From Ophryocystis elektroscirrha (lineage: Eukaryota > Apicomplexa > Conoidasida > Neogregarinorida > Ophryocystidae): a DNA stretch of 29,255 nt. The DNA is taken from positions 1 through 29,255 of the forward strand of contig JAQIFP010000074.1 of the NCBI GenBank assembly GCA_030141585.1, read 5' to 3'. Shown here piece by piece: positions 11,155 through 23,359 of the stretch. Position 1 is the first letter of the stretch; every line of letters begins with the position of its first letter. The notes under the pieces are model-generated. The model made no database searches. It had not been told where the DNA came from and saw only the letters and a list, made by a program, of their open reading frames with translations. A program made the translations under genes and the position numbers.

Positions 11155-13653
11155 TCTTGTATATTAAATTAAAAATATGAGTAAAGACATAGAATATGTA
11201 CAGTTTGAATTAATGTAATATATGACAGAAGTCTGTATACCTCTAAAGTTATAACTCGGTTGATTAATTTGTCGGTTCCTTCGAGTTGAGAAGATGGACC
11301 TGTTAACGATTTCAACTTGGTTCCTATCATTCATTTTTCGAGGAAACAAATTCTTACCTGATGTCAAATATGCTCCTATTGCTTTAGCTGAAAGTTATTT
11401 GTACATAAGCGTATAATTACATGCGATTTCTTCCGTTAATTTTATACCAATACAAATTCTATTGGAACACGCTACATCCACAAAACTTCCATTAGAATCA
11501 TCTTTCCATGGTATTCCCTAAAAAAAAAAAAAAAAATTATATACAGTACATATATACACTAATCATAATAATAATTCTAAAATGTTATTATATGCCGTAT
11601 TATAATAAATAGTACTGTATTAAGTTTTGCTTCATTTAAATTATTTATGTATATAACTCCCTCCGTATGAAGTCTTATAAGCATATTTTGATTAAAAGAA
11701 ATATGCTTCACCGGAAAACTGTCTTTAATCCATATGGGCTTTAGCCACTTATAAACCCCCCATATAAAAAACCGACCCTTAACGAAACTTGGGATTGATA
11801 ACACCTTACACTTTCCGTTATTGCAGAACTACCGTATCCAGCAAAGATTTTTACCACAGGTGAATCTAGCTTAATCTAAAAAAATTAAATTATATAAGGT
11901 AAGCTGCGTATCTTATTCAATTTTTATCAAACTAGACTAAGCACGCAAAACATTTTTAAGTTTAAAACATTATATATAGCTATCAAATACATAGGTGTAT
12001 ATGGCTTACTATCTAAAAGCACATTTATATTTATATATATATGTATATCTATATGTATATATACGTATATATTTACAAATATATTAATACAAATATGTAA
12101 TTACGGACATATAAATATATATATATATATGTATACCTATATGTATATATACGTATATATTTACAAATATATTAATACAAATATGTAATTATGGACATAT
12201 AAATATACATATATGTATATATACGTATATATGCGTATATATTTACAAATATATCAATATAAATATATAATTACTGAAATATATTTATATATATATATAT
12301 GTATATACATATACGTATGTTTTTACAAATATATTAATACAAATATACAAATGTGGACATATACATATATATATGTATATACGTATATATCCGTATATAT
12401 ACGTATATATTTACAAATATATTAATACAAATATATAATTACCAACATATATACATATATATATATATTTCTACTTGTATGCATCTAAGCATATACAGTT
12501 ACCGTATAATGTAGTTTTCTTTATACACACATATATAAATATATAAACATATAATCATATGGCAATATTTTTTTATTTTTTACTAAAGTTAAGTATAATT
12601 CATTTGATTAAGGATTTTTTCCTTTAATTACTGATTGAATATATGTCTATATTTTGCATTTAATTTACATATAAGACAGTTTATACAAATTTATAATATA
12701 ATATTAAAAATTATTTTATATATGGAAATATTTTAATTTTGCATAACCGGGTTTATTAAACTTTATTTTTTTATAAAATAATATTTGCCACATATAATAT
12801 TTCTGAAAATAGCACAAAAAAGTTAAGATTACCCGACATGGCAGCTCCCAATCAGAAACTGCACCGGTTCCGACCTCCCCATGTTTATTTGAACCCCAAG
12901 AATATAAGTCACCATTATCTTGAAGCGAAAATATTATTTATCTATATAAATTTGCAAACATTCACACAATTCATACATCAGCCGCATATTTACACGTCTA
13001 AAAACATCTATTAAATTATTTTTTATAATTATACCCACTGTTTTCAATCAAAATATATATATACATATATTTATTCAGATGTAAATTAGTATTTAATATA
13101 AATTATTCAAATAACACATAATCTTATAATATTATATTAAATAAATATATATGTATAATAATCACTTTAAACGCTAGTACCAGTTATGGCTAAACAATGT
13201 TCTTTTCCAGCCGCAATAGCTTTAATAACTATTTTTTTTTTATTTAGTATAACTGTTTCCGGGAGCAAAATTAATTTATTTTTGTCTGAATTAAATCCTC
13301 CCACATAACTTCCCGTTCCGAATAAAATTCCATCCCGCGTTAGTATGTAAGTGTTATTAGCTCCACAAGAAATAGCTACCGCAGGTACATTCAAGGATAA
13401 AACGTAAATGTCATCTCTGAAAATACTTTTATGCTTCTTGTACTTAACAATATTTAAAAAGTATTATACGCTACATCCATCTATATGAATGGGTATACAT
13501 TAAACTTAATGAACTTCTTCTTAACTTTATATATAATTAATATTAGAAAAAAACCTTAAAATATAATAATAGCTTAATATATATATATAAATTATTGAAA
13601 TTTCACATACTATTATAAAAACAGTTTAATATTTGATACATAATACTTAAATA

Positions 13654-13704
<51 letters not shown>

Positions 13705-13753
13705 TCATAGAAAACTCATATAGAGTTGTATATACATCTTAATGATTATTCAA

Positions 13754-13813
<60 letters not shown>

Positions 13814-14118
13814 TGGTATATTATGTGTTATGAAAATTATTTGCTATAATGGCATTATATTATTATGAGGAAGAATGAATGAATTTACGTTGAAAATAAA
13901 TAGTTAGTATGATTATAAACTATCTTTGTGTACATGCACAATTACGTTAAATTATTTGGCTGTAAGGGAATTCCACACAAACAAAGAAACATTGTTTTGG
14001 ATTGGGTTTTTATTGATTTTGGATTATTAAATTGACCAAATCCTAGTTGCCCTTTATGACAGCATCCCAGAGTTAACACAGTGCCGTTTTCTTGAATGAA
14101 AATATTAATTTTTATTAT

Positions 14119-14150
<32 letters not shown>

Positions 14151-14196
14151 TTATACACTTTATGTACATATATTATAAATAGCTGCAATTATCATT

Positions 14197-14249
<53 letters not shown>

Positions 14250-15006
14250 ATATAATAAAAAATATATTGCTGAAAATATATATATAATAAATAAGTTAAT
14301 GTATAGTGCAATTTACAAGGATGAGATTTAAACCATCAATTGACTGTAATGTATATATTTATATATATTTGTATACACTATATATCATATATTACTTGTA
14401 AAGTTTAATATGTGTACATTTACGTAATATATTATATGAAACTTAAATAATATTAATTAACTCATATTAATATTATATATATGTGATAAAGTACAGTATA
14501 ATATATATATTTGTATTCATAATATAATTATTATATATAAATAATATTTTAATATAATAATAATATATTAATATTATATTATTTTTTTTTTTTCTTAGTT
14601 ATGTTATATACAGTATATAAATAAATAATGTAAATTTATAACAAATATGTGCTTACGACACAAACAGGCTAAATGATTTTCGCCACAGCTTATTTGGATA
14701 ACAGTGTAGTCTAAAGATGAGCATACAGAACGAGGAATAGAATCAAATAAAGAAGTTGTGGACAGACGCCAAAAATAAACTTTACCATCATCTAAAATAA
14801 TTAAAACAACTGTTGTTTTTGATACCAGTTCTTAATGCTGCTAAAGAGATGCCACAACATACTTGTATCACTCGAAACTGAGGGACAAACAATAAAGGAT
14901 TCTGATTAAAAATTAATTTGGTCTCTGTGTCGTATTTCCATAAATAAACAACACTTAAAGGGCCCATATCAGGTCTCATATGTGTGGTTTTTATGTGTGT
15001 ATGCAC
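7074..15006 (-). CDS. RCC1 propeller plus coiled-coil protein, 28 exons
   Basis: One gene of about 975 residues. Exons 5' to 3': 15006-14826, 14791-14657, 14090-13946, 13416-13181, 12918-12833, 11875-11810, 11777-11616, 11517-11448, 11387-11358, 11323-11241, 10366-10278, 10241-10220, 10189-10058, 9996-9855, 9821-9690, 9321-9228, 9195-9121, 8635-8510, 8475-8434, 8401-8344, 8304-8203, 8169-8083, 8049-7950, 7917-7862, 7827-7655, 7615-7577, 7370-7272, 7239-7074. All joins keep phase. Residues 1-395 are RCC1 repeats, e.g. NGTVLTLGCCHKGQLGFG and NGDLYSWGSNKHGEVGTG, about six or seven blades. Residues about 400-900 are heptad-like coiled coil rich in Glu, Lys, Leu and Asn. The last 60 residues are a basic, non-coiled tail (KWANSKTTRNMLSLIRSDP onward). 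It may be a cytoskeletal or centrosomal scaffold or a GTPase regulator; this is inference. ATG 14979 is an alternative start. A split into two genes near 10366 is possible but not favoured. Confidence 0.8.
8640..9115. repeat. TATATGCAACATA minisatellite in RCC1-gene intron
   Basis: This intron (9120-8636) is built of TA runs broken many times by variants of ATGCAACATA or ATGCCATTTGGTA at irregular 30-60 bp spacing. The two strands contain apparent ORFs of Tyr/Ile repeats that are by-products of the repeat. Confidence 0.75.
10550..11160. repeat. Duplicated TA-rich segment in RCC1-gene intron
   Basis: Within the 874-bp intron 11240-10367, a segment starting near 10587 (GATATAATACATAAAACATA, then a GCTAA core and TATACTTATATATGTACTTA) recurs near 10852 with a few changes. 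That is a direct duplication with an offset of about 264 bp. Perfect TA runs and TATTAATA blocks fill the rest. Confidence 0.65.
12020..12460. repeat. Five-copy minisatellite, 80-89 bp unit
   Basis: In the 957-bp intron 12832-11876 the block TTTACAAATATATTAATAC recurs near 12072, 12161, 12243, 12323 and 12411, each followed by AAATAT, a TAATTA/GGACATATA element and a TATATACGTATA run. Spacing is 89, 82, 80 and 88 bp. Copies 3 and 4 are the most diverged. Confidence 0.8.
13640..14250. repeat. Long (TA)n runs in RCC1-gene introns
   Basis: Perfect or nearly perfect TA runs at about 13650-13700, 13755-13808, 14120-14146 and 14200-14244, in the introns either side of exon 3 (14090-13946). The exon itself is free of them. 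Confidence 0.8.
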
Positions 15007-15729
15007 TGTACATGTTACTGTTTAAAAGTGCTTATTCAGTATATATATATGTATATATATATATGTATATATATATATATGTATATATAATTTATTATAT
15101 ATGTATGCTTATAATTATAATATAATATTATACATATAAAGTGGACAATTCCAACTAATAAATTTATGGAATTGATATATGTCTTTATACAAGGAAGATA
15201 CTTTGAATTGCATGAATTAAAAGATAATTAATATATATATTGGTGCATATGGATATATTAAGCATATATAAATATATATGTGTGCGTACAATAATTACCT
15301 AATCTATACATGTAAAGAATTGATACACAAATTACATGCTTAGAAAGCTTATTGTCCTCTAAACACTATTCAATTGTTTTTTTATATACGTCAACCCAGC
15401 TTTAAAGGTATAAAGATATTTTTTTACACTATATAGTTCATTTTAATACATTCCTTCAATTTGAGTCATTGAACATTTATTCAGCTAAAAAAATTTCATA
15501 AATAAATTAAATCATGTATGTTTGGTATCAAATTAAAATGTGTAAATAAATTAAATTGTGCTTTATTAATTTCTTTTACACTTTTGAGCAATTAAGGATT
15601 TTTGTCTAATAATGTCTGTGTAATTGTTTACAAAGAAAAATGTGTTAAAAAATATTTAAATTTTTTTTTGCATTGTTAAAACGCACATTATATAGGTATT
15701 TGTACACAAAAATGTGATAAGAAAAAAAA
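15007..15729. other. Divergent intergenic region
   Basis: 723 bp between the start of the RCC1 gene (-) and the Asn/Lys-rich gene (+); both promoters should be here. It starts with TATATATG runs (15040-15090), continues as ordinary AT-rich sequence, and ends in A/T-tracts. No reliable ORF, RNA gene or additional RCC1 exon was found. Confidence 0.55.
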
Positions 15730-16608
15730 ATGAGTATTAATGATTGTCGAAAATTATTTTTACACGCTGTAGATAATCCTATGGAATTTGTAACACAGTA
15801 TGCAGGATCACCACATAAATGGGAAGAATCTGATGAATCATTTTCAGACATAAATGATTGCTCTATGAAGAAAGCTATAAATAATGATAAATATTATATG
15901 AATCGTAAAAACAAAGTAGATTTAACCCATAAAATACCAAATAAACCTAAATATAGTTTTAGTAAGGAGTTGACAAAAAAACCGGAAAATGTGCAAAATG
16001 ATACCAAACTTTTAAAAAACCATAAATCTACAAACTATAATACTGTTAATAAAATAAATGATAAAGTCGATGAAGATAGCGATTTATCTTTAAAATATGT
16101 TACTGATGTGAATACTACTACTACTAATGTTACTATTGCATCAATAAATGATCTACCCGATATTAAAACTTCCAAAAATGTTCAAAAATGTAAAAATAAT
16201 ATATTAAATGGTTTTATTGAGCGTATTGCTAATTCTCCCACACAAGATAGATCACCAGTTTCTACTTCAACTCTCACACATGATAATGACATTGATCCAA
16301 AAAAAAATACTCAAAATCTAATTGATATCAAAGACACTAATGGCATTTTGGCTGAGTTACATATTTCAAAACCCACGTACAAGCATAAAAGCTCAAAAAT
16401 ACATTCAGCACCTTTTAAACAACCACATAAGCATAAATCTAAACCAATTATAGATAAATGGAATTCCGATCTAATCACCAAAAAAACTATTTTGTTTTTA
16501 ACATTTTTCACATCATTTTCTTACTTCAGTGTGCGTATTTTCAAATATTGTTTTTTTTGTATTACGGAACAATTCTTTGGTGTTATTCATGACCAATATT
16601 TGGCATAA
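15730..16608 (+). CDS. Asn/Lys-rich protein with C-terminal membrane segment
   Basis: Single-exon frame of 292 residues from ATG, directly after an A-run, to TAA. I do not recognise a family. Residues 1-40 look folded (CRKLFLHAVDNPMEFVTQYA). Residues 45-250 are hydrophilic low-complexity, rich in Asn, Lys, Asp, Thr and Ser, with a TTTTNVT stretch and basic HKHKS patches. Residues about 253-279 (TILFLTFFTSFSYFSVRIF and on) form one hydrophobic segment near the C-terminus, followed by a short tail. With no N-terminal signal peptide this suggests a tail-anchored or peripheral membrane protein facing the cytosol; this is inference. It leads a block of four + strand genes and ends 99 bp before the next start. 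Confidence 0.7.
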   Translation: MSINDCRKLFLHAVDNPMEFVTQYAGSPHKWEESDESFSDINDCSMKKAINNDKYYMNRKNKVDLTHKIPNKPKYSFSKELTKKPENVQNDTKLLKNHKSTNYNTVNKINDKVDEDSDLSLKYVTDVNTTTTNVTIASINDLPDIKTSKNVQKCKNNILNGFIERIANSPTQDRSPVSTSTLTHDNDIDPKKNTQNLIDIKDTNGILAELHISKPTYKHKSSKIHSAPFKQPHKHKSKPIIDKWNSDLITKKTILFLTFFTSFSYFSVRIFKYCFFCITEQFFGVIHDQYLA

Positions 16609-16707
16609 GCACATTATACATATGTTTATTATATATGTTTCTGACAAAAAATAAATTTTAACACACATTTATATCAAATTTATATATTTTTGTGTCAAGA
16701 CGGGAGT

Positions 16708-17158
16708 ATGTTGATTCCTATATTTCTGGTGTTTTTGGTGAAAATTGTAATCTGTGGAGTTATAAGTCCAGACGCTAAAACTGCCATGCAAGAAGCCATG
16801 CTTGGAGAAGCAGCTTTTCGTCTCAGACTTCACGTATTTTTTATAATCAATAATTTTTGATATTAAAGGCACCCGTTGAATCGGCTCAGGATGTTTTAAG
16901 TTCTTTGGGTAGATATAACAACAGGAAATCAAACTAGTTAGATTCGCTATTAAAAATCGAGGAAGCTGCTCGACGTTCGGATGAGGAAATTTATATGTTG
17001 CAGAAAGAACGTTTAATAGCGATACATTTGAATAGACTGCGGTAAAAATGTAATTACGAACTCAATTTAGAGATATTGTTTACGCTGCTTTTGAACCTAT
17101 TCATGCATCGTTGCCAAACCCTGTGATATACGCCGTTGAATCGGGTTTAGCAAAATAG
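16708..17158 (+). CDS. Small secreted helical protein, four exons
   Basis: Reconstructed from exons 16708-16833, 16869-16908, 16942-17041 and 17071-17158, with introns of 35, 33 and 29 nt; all joins keep phase and the stop is TAG. The product has 117 residues. MLIPIFLVFLVKIVICGV is a textbook signal peptide, and the rest is mostly amphipathic helix rich in Glu, Ala, Leu and Arg (AAFRLRLHAPVESAQDV, KIEEAARRSDEEI). No family is recognised. Without the mini-introns only fragments are visible, so ordinary ORF searches would miss it. The last intron's GTAAAA and TTTAG borders and the shared 29-35 nt size with other genes here support it. Secretion, perhaps into a secretory organelle or the host interface, is inferred. 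Confidence 0.72.
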
Positions 17159-17440
17159 TTTATTAGTGTTTTTTTTTTTTAATATATCAAACTAGGTTAG
17201 CAAAGCAGAAAATAAAAATAAAACGCTACTTGCGTTTATATAAATTATAATGTGTGATAAAAATAAAATTGGCGAGGCTCTTAAGTTTTATGCAAAACTA
17301 TTCGTGAAAAAATGAGAAGAATGGATGAAAAAATAAAAATTTCATAAAATTTTATTTATGTTTGTAATCATACAAACATTTAAATCGCTCAACGTAAAGA
17401 CATCGCATTATTTTTTTGGCATTTTTTTTTAATTTAAGAA

Positions 17441-18546
17441 ATGATTAGTTATATAATATTAATATGCATAATTCACACAGTTGCAAATTGCTACCCTTCA
17501 GTTCAAACTATGCCTATGAAAAGCAACGGTTCCGGACGTAATCAAGTAGCTGCAGGATCCTCTACACGATCATGGAAAAATTTAAACACCATCGCCGAAG
17601 TAGTTAACTCAGATCCGGTAAATACTAGACTCTTTAATTAATTAAACTAAATTAACTATCTTAATCTGTATATATGCTTTAATTTGAATTGTTTATTAAT
17701 ACTATATGGTCAAGCGTATGTTCGTAAACACATAATTAATTTTATACACACAAGTTTTGTATCATTTCAAATTGTGAGGCTTTACTCATTAGTGAAAAAA
17801 TCAAATGTGAATTAATGATGTTTTATGCAGAGATTAATGGAGCTTCGCGAAGTTTTAGACAAATCAGAACTAGGTCATAAATTGAACCAGTCTCGTGATA
17901 TAACTGTTTTATTACCAAGCAACGGGGCTGTTCGTTCTTATTTAAAGCCAATGTCCAATTTCATGAGTTTTGATGAAATTATGGACATCATGAAAGGTCA
18001 TGTAATCCCAAACGTAGTTAAAGTAAGTGATGTCAGTTCATTATTATGTTTTAAAAAAACAAGTATAAGTTCTGCTATATGAGCGAACGTTATACAGTCG
18101 TAGTGCTACATATTAAATTATATTATTTCTATTTATATATCATCATATGTATAATTATTTGATATTAGGTATCTGAATTAATTCCTGGAGAAAACATAGT
18201 AGAAAAAACAATGGTGGGAACATCTGTTCAATTTGAGGATTCCTCATTTGGTAATGGACTAGTGAAAGATCCAGTTACAAAAGAAATTGTTGCACGAATC
18301 TTAGCAGAAATTGAAACTTCCAATGGGGTTGTATATATAATTGATAGGGTTTTATTAGATGAAATTGTAAAAAACAAACTTTCTACACTAACCGCTACAA
18401 TTAATCAAGGCAATTTAAAAAACTCCAATTTTCAACTTCCTAGCGCACCTGAGTACCCATCCAACCCACAATTTAAGCAATATAATTTATTTGGAAACAA
18501 TCCAAAGTTAAGCGACTCACAAGAACTTTACAAATTAGTTAGCTGA
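17441..18546 (+). CDS. Secreted single FAS1 (fasciclin) domain protein
   Basis: Exons 17441-17617, 17831-18022 and 18169-18546 join in phase 0 to give 248 residues. Residues 1-18 (ISYIILICIIHTVANCYP region) are a signal peptide. A single FAS1 domain spans about residues 45-185: ITVLLPSNGAV matches the first conserved box, GHVIPNVVK the middle, and NGVVYIIDRVLL the second conserved H-box region. FAS1 domains mediate adhesion at cell surfaces. The C-terminal 60 residues are Asn/Pro/Ser-rich, with no GPI signal or membrane segment, so a soluble secreted protein is likely. Introns are 213 and 146 bp. It follows the small secreted protein by 282 bp and precedes PUS3 by 135 bp. Confidence 0.88.
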
Positions 18547-18681
18547 TTTTTTTTTTCCAGTTTTTTGCTCTATAGTTAAAAACAATGTTTTTATAAATGC
18601 CTTGTACAAAAATTACTCGGCTATTCAATATATTTAATGGCTTTACAAATAGTATAAAAACTTTCTGGTGATAGGACTGGA

Positions 18682-18887
18682 ATGGGGAGAAAAGTTAAAA
18701 AAATTATTGACTGGGAAAACGCTTCATACGTACAAGTACTTTTTCGTATTGCTTATTTGGGAGACAAGTATTTGGTAAATAAATGATATTTTTTTTTCAT
18801 AAGTGCATTTATATGTATCTTACGACATGTAAAATATTTAATAAAATCTTGAATATGAATTAACTTGTATATATATACATATATAAA

Positions 18888-18964
<77 letters not shown>

Positions 18965-19030
18965 GTATAAATATATATATATGTATATATATATATATAT
19001 GTATAAATATATTTGTAATATAATATAGTG

Positions 19031-19063
<33 letters not shown>

Positions 19064-19090
19064 GTATAAATATATTTGTAATATAATATA

Positions 19091-19131
<41 letters not shown>

Positions 19132-20584
19132 ATATAATTGAATATGTATAGCTGAGTTTGTCTTTATATATATATAAAATTTATGTATAGATTAATGTAC
19201 ATGGAAGAGATATAAACCATATGTTGTTTGTATTGTAATCTACTAAGCATTATTTGAATCAATAGGATGAGTTTACAAGAATATCGAATTATTTGTTTGG
19301 TGTAGGGTTTAGCATATCAGAAAGACTTTCATGATGGTACAATTATTGGGGAGATATACAGGGTGTTATTGAAGACCCAATTTATCGAGTCAATAGAAAA
19401 GGCGTAAAGAGTTGTATTTGAATAAACGAAAAGGCAGAAATTGCTCTTGTTCGGGACGGACAGACAAAGGAGTTCATGCAGCTAATAATTACGTCGCTTT
19501 TAAGCTTAAAGTAAGGTCAAAGTCGTCTGACGGTAAACTATCTTAAAATAGACCTAGGCTTAGATTTATGCAATTATTATGCTTATGTACTTAATGCCAA
19601 CTTACCTCGAGATATTAGGGTTACTGGAAGTACCGTTGTACATGAAAACTTCAATGCACGGTAAATATATTTTCCAATATCTATCATTAATAATAATAAT
19701 AATTATATTTGAATATTAATAATAATTATATATAAAAATAATAATATAATTAATAATAATTATTATATATAATAATAACTATATTTTATAATAATTATAT
19801 TTAATAATAATAATAATATAATTAATAATATATCTTAGGTGATTATGTGCAAATATAAATAGTGCATATATATGATTATAACGTATGAAGCTCAGACATA
19901 TAAATGCGTTATAATTTATTTACATATGAAAGTGTTTGTATACGCTACTTTTAAACAAGAATAATTTAAACAATTTTAGACTATAAATAATTATTTTTTC
20001 CTATATTAATTAATTATCTTATATATATATACATATATATACATTTTATATAATGAATAGAAATGTTAAATATGCTTTAGATTTAATTGCATTTCCCGTA
20101 CCTATAAGTACATATTTGAAAATCGTAATTATAATGTGGAAGTTATGACAAAAGCTGCGCAGCGTTTTCTTGGTACTCATGACTTTCGTAACTTTTGTAA
20201 AATTGACATAAGAAATGCTAAAACGTTTAAGTATATATATAAAATGTAATAATTATACTATCAGTCGAACCATTCACTCTTTTAATTTTGAAAAAGTGGA
20301 TTCTAATGGGGAGTATCTTGCAGCTATCATAGAAGCAAGCTCTTTTTTATGGCATCAAGTTCGCTATATGATGGCAGTACTATTTCTCGTTGGACAAGGA
20401 TTAGAAGATGAAGAAATTATTACTCAACTTTTAGACATAGAAACAACACCTGATAAACCATCGTAATATATAACACTTCATAAATATTATTTATTATATT
20501 ACTTTTATTTCATAAGTTAGCTAACTAACTCGGCTATACACACATTTATATGATATATATACGTATACACTACATAGTTATTTT

Positions 20585-20634
<50 letters not shown>

Positions 20635-20919
20635 ATTACAGTTTTATTTTATACATCTATATATATACATATACTTTATATAATTATTTTACACACACAT
20701 ATATATATATATACATATACATATATATATACATGTACATATATATACATATGTATATATATATATACATATAATCATTTCATAATTATTTTACACATTT
20801 ATATTTATATATACATTACATAATTATATTATATATATATATATATATATTAACAATACATAATTATTATATACAGTTATATATATATACACATACACTA
20901 AATAATTATCTCATATATG

Positions 20920-20968
<49 letters not shown>

Positions 20969-21227
20969 GTATACTACATAATTATTATATACAAATATAT
21001 ATATATATATACATTATATAATTATCCTATATATATATGTATATAAATATATATTCATATATATGATACATAAGTATATTACATATCTATATATATATAC
21101 ATTATATATATAAGATACTTACATATATATTTATACTACATAATTATTTTACATACATACATATATATGTGTGAACTAATTATGTAGTGTATGTATAAAT
21201 ATCAATCTGTAAAATAACTATGTAGTG

Positions 21228-21259
<32 letters not shown>

Positions 21260-21708
21260 CGTCTATAAAGTTTAATTTTAACTTACTGAATATGATAAGG
21301 ATTTATATTTCATAGATATTCAATGGCTCCCCCAGAAAATCTTGTCCTTCTAGATTGTAAATTTGACTGTGACCTCAACTTAGGTCCACATAAATATGAT
21401 TACATGAAAATGCTAATGGTAAACACTTTAATTTTAGTTGCACAAATTTAGGAAGAATATAAACGTGCTATATTATTCAGTTATGTCATCAAAACTGTCT
21501 CGTTAGATCAAGTTGAAGGATGCACTGAAAAAAATCAGCAAAAATCAACATATACTCCTTTAATGTGTAGGTTATTTTTTTAATGAATTTTTTTTTTTTT
21601 TTAGCTCGTCAAACTCGACATTCAATCGAAGATAGAATAGCAAAAAGAAAAAAAGAAGAGTGCACCACTTTACTGTGCGAACGTAAGCAAAGTATCTATT
21701 ATTTCTGA
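18682..21708 (+). CDS. PUS3: tRNA pseudouridine38/39 synthase (Pus3/Deg1)
   Basis: TruA-family enzyme that isomerises U38/U39 in tRNA anticodon stems. Nine exons: 18682-18774, 19306-19403, 19438-19532, 19564-19660, 20081-20230, 20265-20462, 21316-21418, 21452-21566, 21605-21708. They join in phase to 350 residues. The catalytic loop reads [10 protein letters not shown] with Asp at residue 73. Other TruA marks are [38 protein letters not shown] and PENLVLLD. The C-terminal [16 protein letters not shown] is the Pus3-specific end motif. Human and yeast proteins are longer (about 440-480), mainly from extensions. Five introns are 31-38 nt; three are 420-853 bp and TA-rich. The last exon overlaps the convergent NPL4 coding end by 39 bp; an optional 34-nt intron (21683-21716) would move the stop to 21727. 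Confidence 0.92.
18865..19135. repeat. TA/GTATATAT minisatellite in PUS3 intron 1
   Basis: Long TA runs punctuated by G, plus two copies (near 19008 and 19066, 58 bp apart) of ATATTTGTAATATAATATAG; a partial third copy ends near 19135. Confidence 0.75.
19680..19835. repeat. AAT/TAA-rich simple repeat in PUS3 intron 4
   Basis: Interrupted runs of TAATAA trinucleotides mixed with TTATAT, inside the 420-bp intron 19661-20080. Confidence 0.7.
20540..21245. repeat. CTACATAATTATTTTACACA minisatellite in PUS3 intron 6
   Basis: The 853-bp intron 20463-21315 is made of TA runs separated by variants of CTACATAATTATTTTACACA, near 20568, 20680, 20780, 20890, 20972, 21132 and 21215 (some copies inverted or worn). 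The Tyr/Ile-only ORF read through it is an artefact. Confidence 0.75.
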
Positions 21709-22140
21709 ATCTACAGGATGCTCATGACGAATAGCATGACATATCGAATCAGCGGTAGCTACGTCAAATAATTTTGCCAGGTATAATAAAAAATGGAAAT
21801 CAGAGAATGTTTCGGGTTTGTCGGTTACGTCTTTTATAGAATTCTAAAGCGTCCAATTTGTAATTTAAACTTACAACTATTTGTTCTAATTGAATTGAAT
21901 CGAAGCGATTCTCCACAGGAAAATTACAAGCTTTGAACATGCAATCGGACTAACACAAAATTAATTTGAAAAAAAAAAAAAAAAAGTCCTAGACTTTGCT
22001 TATGTATTTTTATTACATATTAACATAATACTAAATTGAAAATATACCACACATAAATCACACCATATATCCTAAATAAAAATTCTATAAAATTTGCAAT
22101 AATAAGCTTTTCAATATGAACCTATATTCCATTAACTAAC

Positions 22141-22189
<49 letters not shown>

Positions 22190-23319
22190 GTACATGTAGT
22201 AAATAAATATATGTATATGTATATATACGTATATATATATAGTAATCAAATTTCATTTAATAATATTAGAAATGTAATTATTTAATACATGTACAATAGA
22301 GTATATAAATTTTTGATAAACAGCAATGCTTTAAAAATCGTCAGCATATTATTTACCTTGAGTGGTGCAGACTCGTTGACTCGAACAATGAACCAGTCCG
22401 GATCGAAGCTAGTTACTGCTTTACCGGATTGAAGAATTTCTGGATAAGATTCATGCTAAAAAAGATTTGAAGCATGAATATTTACTTTCATAGGAAATGT
22501 GAGTTGCATTACTGCTGGATTTAATTGTGTTTCTGCTAACAAGCCATCCCGGTAAAACGCCATCGCCTTAATATTTCAAATTATAATTAAAAAAAAAAAA
22601 AAAAGCTAAGAAATGTACATATTTGAAGCTATCCACATTTATTTATATATTTAACATCTTTCTTATTATCAATAGTATAAGAATAATATTATGGATAGTA
22701 TTATCAATAGTATTATACCAATATATATATATATAAATATTATTTTATGTGTGTGTAAAATGATTTTTTATTATAGAACCGCTCCTATAATTAATATATA
22801 GATGTGGCTTAATATGCATAGTTTATGAAAATCATGGAATCACTAGATATTAAGCATGATATAGATATTATGTGAATTAATTAATTTCCGATTAAAATTA
22901 CCAAGTCAGACACCATAAATGCGTTTGTTTGAATCTGCTGTTCCTCGGACTGCGAAATTGTTACCGTCACAAATGGGGATACTGGGTAACCTGTGTAATG
23001 ACTAGGGGCTGTTTTAATGGAATCCCATTGAAACCTAATTACGATATTCATAGAAAGATTTATCTATATATATACGTGTACTACTAAGAAACTACATAAT
23101 AAACGAACACCTTCACTCTTTCATCAAAAATATAAGGTTTTTTATAACAAATATACAATTATAGAGTAGTTGTTATTTTATAAACAAATAATACCAATAT
23201 ACTTGTATACTTATGTAAATTTCAGGACAAAATTATAACCTATTATACATACATATATATATATATATATATCTATTAAATTTTAAATATATAAATATAT
23301 ATTTATGTATATTCATTGC

Positions 23320-23359
<40 letters not shown>

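Noticed and set aside
12213..12425. 70-codon + strand frame of Tyr/Ile
   Set aside because: It lies wholly in the 80-89 bp minisatellite of an RCC1-gene intron.
16669..16932. 87-codon - strand frame
   Set aside because: Antisense to the four-exon secreted protein, whose + strand exons have a signal peptide and consistent splice phases.
17250..17315. 21-codon + strand frame between the two secreted-protein genes
   Set aside because: Too short, no splice partners and no recognisable feature.
20550..20774. 74-codon + strand frame
   Set aside because: Repeat translation within PUS3 intron 6.
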